DNA of 64,000 bases from DSOI01 sp041394885. GTDB lineage: Bacteria; Acidobacteriota; Terriglobia; Bryobacterales; Bryobacteraceae. Numbering within the stretch: position 1 is the stretch's first letter; each line of letters begins with the position of its first letter. Under the pieces are notes generated by a model. That model searched no databases. It had not been told where the DNA came from and was given only the letters and a program-made list of their open reading frames with translations. The position numbers and the translations under genes are program-made. Positions 60,983 to 64,000 of this stretch are shown here, piece by piece. The stretch lies in contig JAWKHI010000003.1 in the NCBI GenBank assembly GCA_041394885.1, positions 124,001 through 188,000 of the forward strand. Reading direction: 5' to 3'.

Positions 60983-63900
60983 CTACTCGCGAGTAACGGT
61001 TTCGTCCAAATTGAGAATCAAGCTGGCGACGCTCGTCCATGCGGCGAGTTCCGCTTCGGAAGCGAACTCGGCGGCCTGCCTGGACTCGCCCTGCGCCAGG
61101 AGGTCATGGGCCGCTGCTGTGTCAGCGGCGAAGCGAGCACGCATCTTGGCGAGGAATGACGTGATCGCTTTCGCTTCCCCATTGCGTGGCTCGCGGCCCA
61201 GCGCGGCGAGGAACGCGAATCCGATCCTTCCGGCGTCGTCGCCATGCCCGGCCAGGATCCGTTCGGCGAACTTCCGCGAAGCTTCCACGTAGGTGACGTC
61301 GTTCATCAGGTTGAGGGCCTGCAGCGGCGTATTCGTGCGGTTCTCGCGGACGGTGCATGACTCGCGCGTCGGCGAGTCAAAAGCCACCATCGCCGGCGGC
61401 GCGATCGTCCGCCGCCAATAGGTGTACAGACTCCGGCGATACAACCCCGCCCCGTGATCGGCCTCGTACTCGCCCCCGCTGAAGGAGAGTTCGCGCCACA
61501 GGTTCGGCGGCTGATACGGCTTCACCGGTGGCCCGCCAACCTCCTGTTGCAGCAGCCCCGCCACGGCGAGCGCCTGATCGCGAATCGCTTCGGCGGGAAG
61601 CCTATACCGCGGCGCTCGCGCGTACAGCCGATTTTCCGGATCGTCACGCAATAACTCGGGAGTAACCGCGGAGCTTTGGCGGTAAGTGGCGCTCATGACG
61701 ATCGTCTTGATGGTGTGGCGTATGTTCCAGCCGGAGTCCATGAACTCGACGGCGAGCCAATCGAGCAGGTCCTGATGGATGGGCCACTCGCCCTGAGAGC
61801 CGAAATCCTCGGTGGTCTTCACAAGCCCTGTGCCGAACAACATCTGCCAGAAACGGTTGACGGTGACACGGGCGGTGAGCGGATTCTCGCGGGCGACGAG
61901 CCAACGCGCGAGCCCGAGGCGGTTTGCCGGAGCCCCTGGAGGCAGGGGCGGAAGAAACGCGGGCACGGCCGCGGAAACGGCGTCACCCGGCTGATCGTAG
62001 GCGCCCCGTTTCAGGATGTGCGCCTGTCGCACAGGACCTTCCTCCATCACCATCACGGTGGGCAAAGTAGCAAAGTACCGGTCACGCTCCGCCTGCGTGT
62101 TCCGTGCCTCCGCGAGCGCCGCTTCGAGCTGGGCCGGCAGATAGCGGTCGACGAAGGCGAGTTCGAGCTTTGCCTGCTGCTGCGGCGTCCGGCGGCGCGA
62201 GTCGATAGCGGCGATCTCGCCGAGCGTCTCCTCGAGCGGGAGCGTCGAGACTTCGCGCGGCGTCAGGTCCCGATCGTAAACGAGCACCTCGCGGACCGAT
62301 CCCTCGAAGGTTTGTCCGGAACCCGCGCCGATCAGAAAAGGAGCCTTATGCTTGATCGGCCACAGGTGTTGATCGAAGAGTACGTCGAGCGGCTTCTCCA
62401 CGCCATCCACATAGATATGCACTCCGCTGGCCTTCATGCCGCCGTCGTAGGTGACGGCGATGTGGGACCAGCGGTTCAGTGGCAGCTTATCTTTGGTTTC
62501 GACGCGCAGCCCGAGATCGGTCCACCGGAAGATAAAGTGGAACCGTAGCTTGCCGTTGACGAGATGGATGCCGTAGCCGGTTCCCTCCCAGTAGTCTTCG
62601 GCGCGCGACAGAATCGTGCCTTTTTCCGTGGCGGGGTTCACCCAGGCGGCGAGGGTCAGCCGATCGCGGTGATTGAACTGCCCCACCCCGGCGCCCAGGT
62701 CGCGGCCAGGGCCGCCGTTGAATGTCGCGGTTTCTTCAGAGAGCTGATGGAGAACCATTCCGTCGCCGGGCCGCCAATCGAGATCCGCCTGCTTCCGGAT
62801 CGACTTCTCCCACTTGCTCCGCTCCCTGCCGACGGCGGATTCGAGGGATTCCCATTTCCGGCGCGCGGCGGTGGCCCTGGCGTCCAGTCCATCCAGCTTC
62901 GCCTGCTGGGGGGCGGTGGGCGCGGTTACGAAGGGGGGCTCATTGCCGAAGTTATAGACAAAGCCCTTCTCGGGCAGGTTATTGAAGAACGCGAACAGGC
63001 TGTAGAAATCGCGCTGGGTCATCGGGTCGTACTTGTGATCGTGGCAACGCGAGCAGCCCATGGTGAGCCCCAGCCAGACCGTGGAGGTGGTCTCGGCCCG
63101 GTCCGCCACATACTCGGTCCGGAACTCTTCGTCGATGATCCCGCCTTCGGCCGAGGTACGGTGGTTGCGATGGAACCCGGTGGCCACTTTTTGAGAGAGC
63201 GAGGGGTTGGGCAGTAGGTCTCCCGCGATCTGTTCGATCGTGAATCGATCGAACGGCATGTTGGAACGAAAGGCATCGATCACCCAGTCCCGCCAACGCC
63301 ACATGTCGCGGACGCCGTCGGACTGGTAGCCGTTGGTGTCGGCATAGCGAGCGGCGTCGAGCCAGCGGATGGCCATCCGCTCGGCGTGCTGGTCAGAGGC
63401 CAGCAACCGGTCCACCTGCTTTTCGTATGCATTGGGTGCGGTGTCTCTCAGGAAAGCTTCCATCTCCGCGGGCGTGGGCGGCAGTCCCGTGAGGTCGAGT
63501 GAAAGGCGCCGGAGCAGAGTGGAAGGGCCGGCTTGGCTGGATGGTCGCAAGCCTTGTTTGTCGAGCCTCGAGAGGATGTAGTTATCGATGGGGTTGGCTG
63601 GCCATGCGGCGTTGCTGACCTCTGGCAGATCGCCTTTGCGCGGCGCGACGAATGACCAGTGCCCCTGCCAGGGCGCGCCGGCCTCAATCCACTGGCGGAT
63701 CGAATCTACCTGGCTCTTGGTCAACGCGGCGTGGCCGGCATAGGCGGGCGGCATCCGCAATGCGCGATTGGTGGAGACGATGCGCTGGTAGAGCTTGCTC
63801 TTGTCCGGTTGGCCGGCCACGATGATGTCGCGAGCCTTGGCGGCCGCTTCCACATCCAGCCGGAGGTTTGCCTTGCGGTTATTGTTGTCTGGCCCGTGGC

Positions 63901-64000
63901 ATGTGAAACAGCGGTCCGATAGGATCGGCCGTACATCGCGGTTGAACTCGACCGCGGACGCCGGAACGGCCGCGAGCGCGAATGAAATCAGATAACGGAG
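60983..64000 (-). CDS. Cytochrome c-like/DUF1549/DUF1553 protein with LamG-like insert (5' end cut)
   Basis: At least 1005 residues; the true start lies beyond the right edge. The visible N-terminus is a signal peptide (LRYLISFALAAVPASA) followed by VEFNRDVRPILSDRCFTCHG, a heme-binding CFTCH motif of the planctomycete-type cytochrome domain. DUF1549 (LDLTGLPPTPAEMEAFLRD, YADTNGYQSDGVRDMWRWRD) and a concanavalin/LamG-like insert (LNRWSHIAVTYDGG) come next. DUF1553 ends the chain (LARWLVARENPLTARVTVNRF, GSQGEWPIHQDLLDWLAVEF, TRESCTVRENRTNTPLQALN). Such proteins occur in carbohydrate-use loci and usually pair with a DUF1501 protein, which would be off the window. Molecular role unknown. Confidence 0.92.
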   Translation of the reverse strand, partial: LRYLISFALAAVPASAVEFNRDVRPILSDRCFTCHGPDNNNRKANLRLDVEAAAKARDIIVAGQPDKSKLYQRIVSTNRALRMPPAYAGHAALTKSQVDSIRQWIEAGAPWQGHWSFVAPRKGDLPEVSNAAWPANPIDNYILSRLDKQGLRPSSQAGPSTLLRRLSLDLTGLPPTPAEMEAFLRDTAPNAYEKQVDRLLASDQHAERMAIRWLDAARYADTNGYQSDGVRDMWRWRDWVIDAFRSNMPFDRFTIEQIAGDLLPNPSLSQKVATGFHRNHRTSAEGGIIDEEFRTEYVADRAETTSTVWLGLTMGCSRCHDHKYDPMTQRDFYSLFAFFNNLPEKGFVYNFGNEPPFVTAPTAPQQAKLDGLDARATAARRKWESLESAVGRERSKWEKSIRKQADLDWRPGDGMVLHQLSEETATFNGGPGRDLGAGVGQFNHRDRLTLAAWVNPATEKGTILSRAEDYWEGTGYGIHLVNGKLRFHFIFRWTDLGLRVETKDKLPLNRWSHIAVTYDGGMKASGVHIYVDGVEKPLDVLFDQHLWPIKHKAPFLIGAGSGQTFEGSVREVLVYDRDLTPREVSTLPLEETLGEIAAIDSRRRTPQQQAKLELAFVDRYLPAQLEAALAEARNTQAERDRYFATLPTVMVMEEGPVRQAHILKRGAYDQPGDAVSAAVPAFLPPLPPGAPANRLGLARWLVARENPLTARVTVNRFWQMLFGTGLVKTTEDFGSQGEWPIHQDLLDWLAVEFMDSGWNIRHTIKTIVMSATYRQSSAVTPELLRDDPENRLYARAPRYRLPAEAIRDQALAVAGLLQQEVGGPPVKPYQPPNLWRELSFSGGEYEADHGAGLYRRSLYTYWRRTIAPPAMVAFDSPTRESCTVRENRTNTPLQALNLMNDVTYVEASRKFAERILAGHGDDAGRIGFAFLAALGREPRNGEAKAITSFLAKMRARFAADTAAAHDLLAQGESRQAAEFASEAELAAWTSVASLILNLDETVTRE

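Overview
The window looks like chromosomal DNA from a GC-rich acidobacterium of the Solibacter/Bryobacter type. This is inferred from gene content: a very large Oar-like TonB-dependent receptor with an N-terminal carboxypeptidase-regulatory domain, a protein with the TIGR03437 domain typical of Solibacter, a cytochrome/DUF1549/DUF1553 protein, Gfo/Idh/MocA and RraA-like proteins with export signals, and winged-helix/TolB/TPR regulators. No rRNA, tRNA, CRISPR array, intact transposon or replication origin was recognised.

Layout. 1-14.6 kb is mostly metabolic and housekeeping: a CocE-type hydrolase (cut by the left edge), a cold-shock protein with a clear terminator, a lipoprotein, an MFS transporter plus creatininase-family operon, the TonB-type receptor, GTPase Der, a Tat-exported Gfo/Idh/MocA protein, an OmpR-type two-component pair and a secreted RraA-like protein. 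14.6-16.6 kb is a scar of broken genes (an Ig-like tail, a PIN-like piece, the head of an ADOP-type permease) around an orphan DUF4240 gene. 16.6-21.5 kb holds a TIGR03437 protein, a small lipoprotein and an unusual membrane protein joining a DNA-binding winged helix, a Ser/Thr kinase domain, TolB-like and TPR parts.

21.5-34.5 kb is an envelope and stress-survival block: AsmA-like protein, cation/proton antiporter and GAF protein in overlapping frames, then CsbD, two DUF1328 membrane peptides, a DksA/TraR zinc-finger protein, Dps, a multi-PAS histidine kinase with an AhpD-like N-terminus, BON, SYLF and OmpA proteins. 34.5-42.6 kb is dense in signalling: three soluble histidine kinases, two stand-alone receivers, a sigma factor, an NtrC-type sigma-54 activator and a TolB/TPR regulator. 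42.6-52 kb is mixed: PRC-barrel protein, methyltransferase, AraC regulator, S46 peptidase, ATP-grasp-like protein, dicarboxylate symporter and vanadium-haloperoxidase-like protein.

52.3-60.9 kb is the most interesting part. Eight same-strand genes with junctions between a 4-base overlap and a 13-base gap encode an FHA protein, a TolQ/ExbB/MotA-like channel subunit, an ExbD-like partner with a coiled coil, a second (degenerate) FHA protein, a membrane PP2C phosphatase, an exported trypsin-like protease tethered to a cytoplasmic FHA domain, a soluble PP2C phosphatase and a zinc-ribbon Ser/Thr kinase with four periplasmic Ig-like units. I read it as one transmembrane phosphothreonine-signalling machine coupled to an ion-driven inner-membrane motor; its function is unknown to me. 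The window ends in a 5'-truncated cytochrome/DUF1553 protein.
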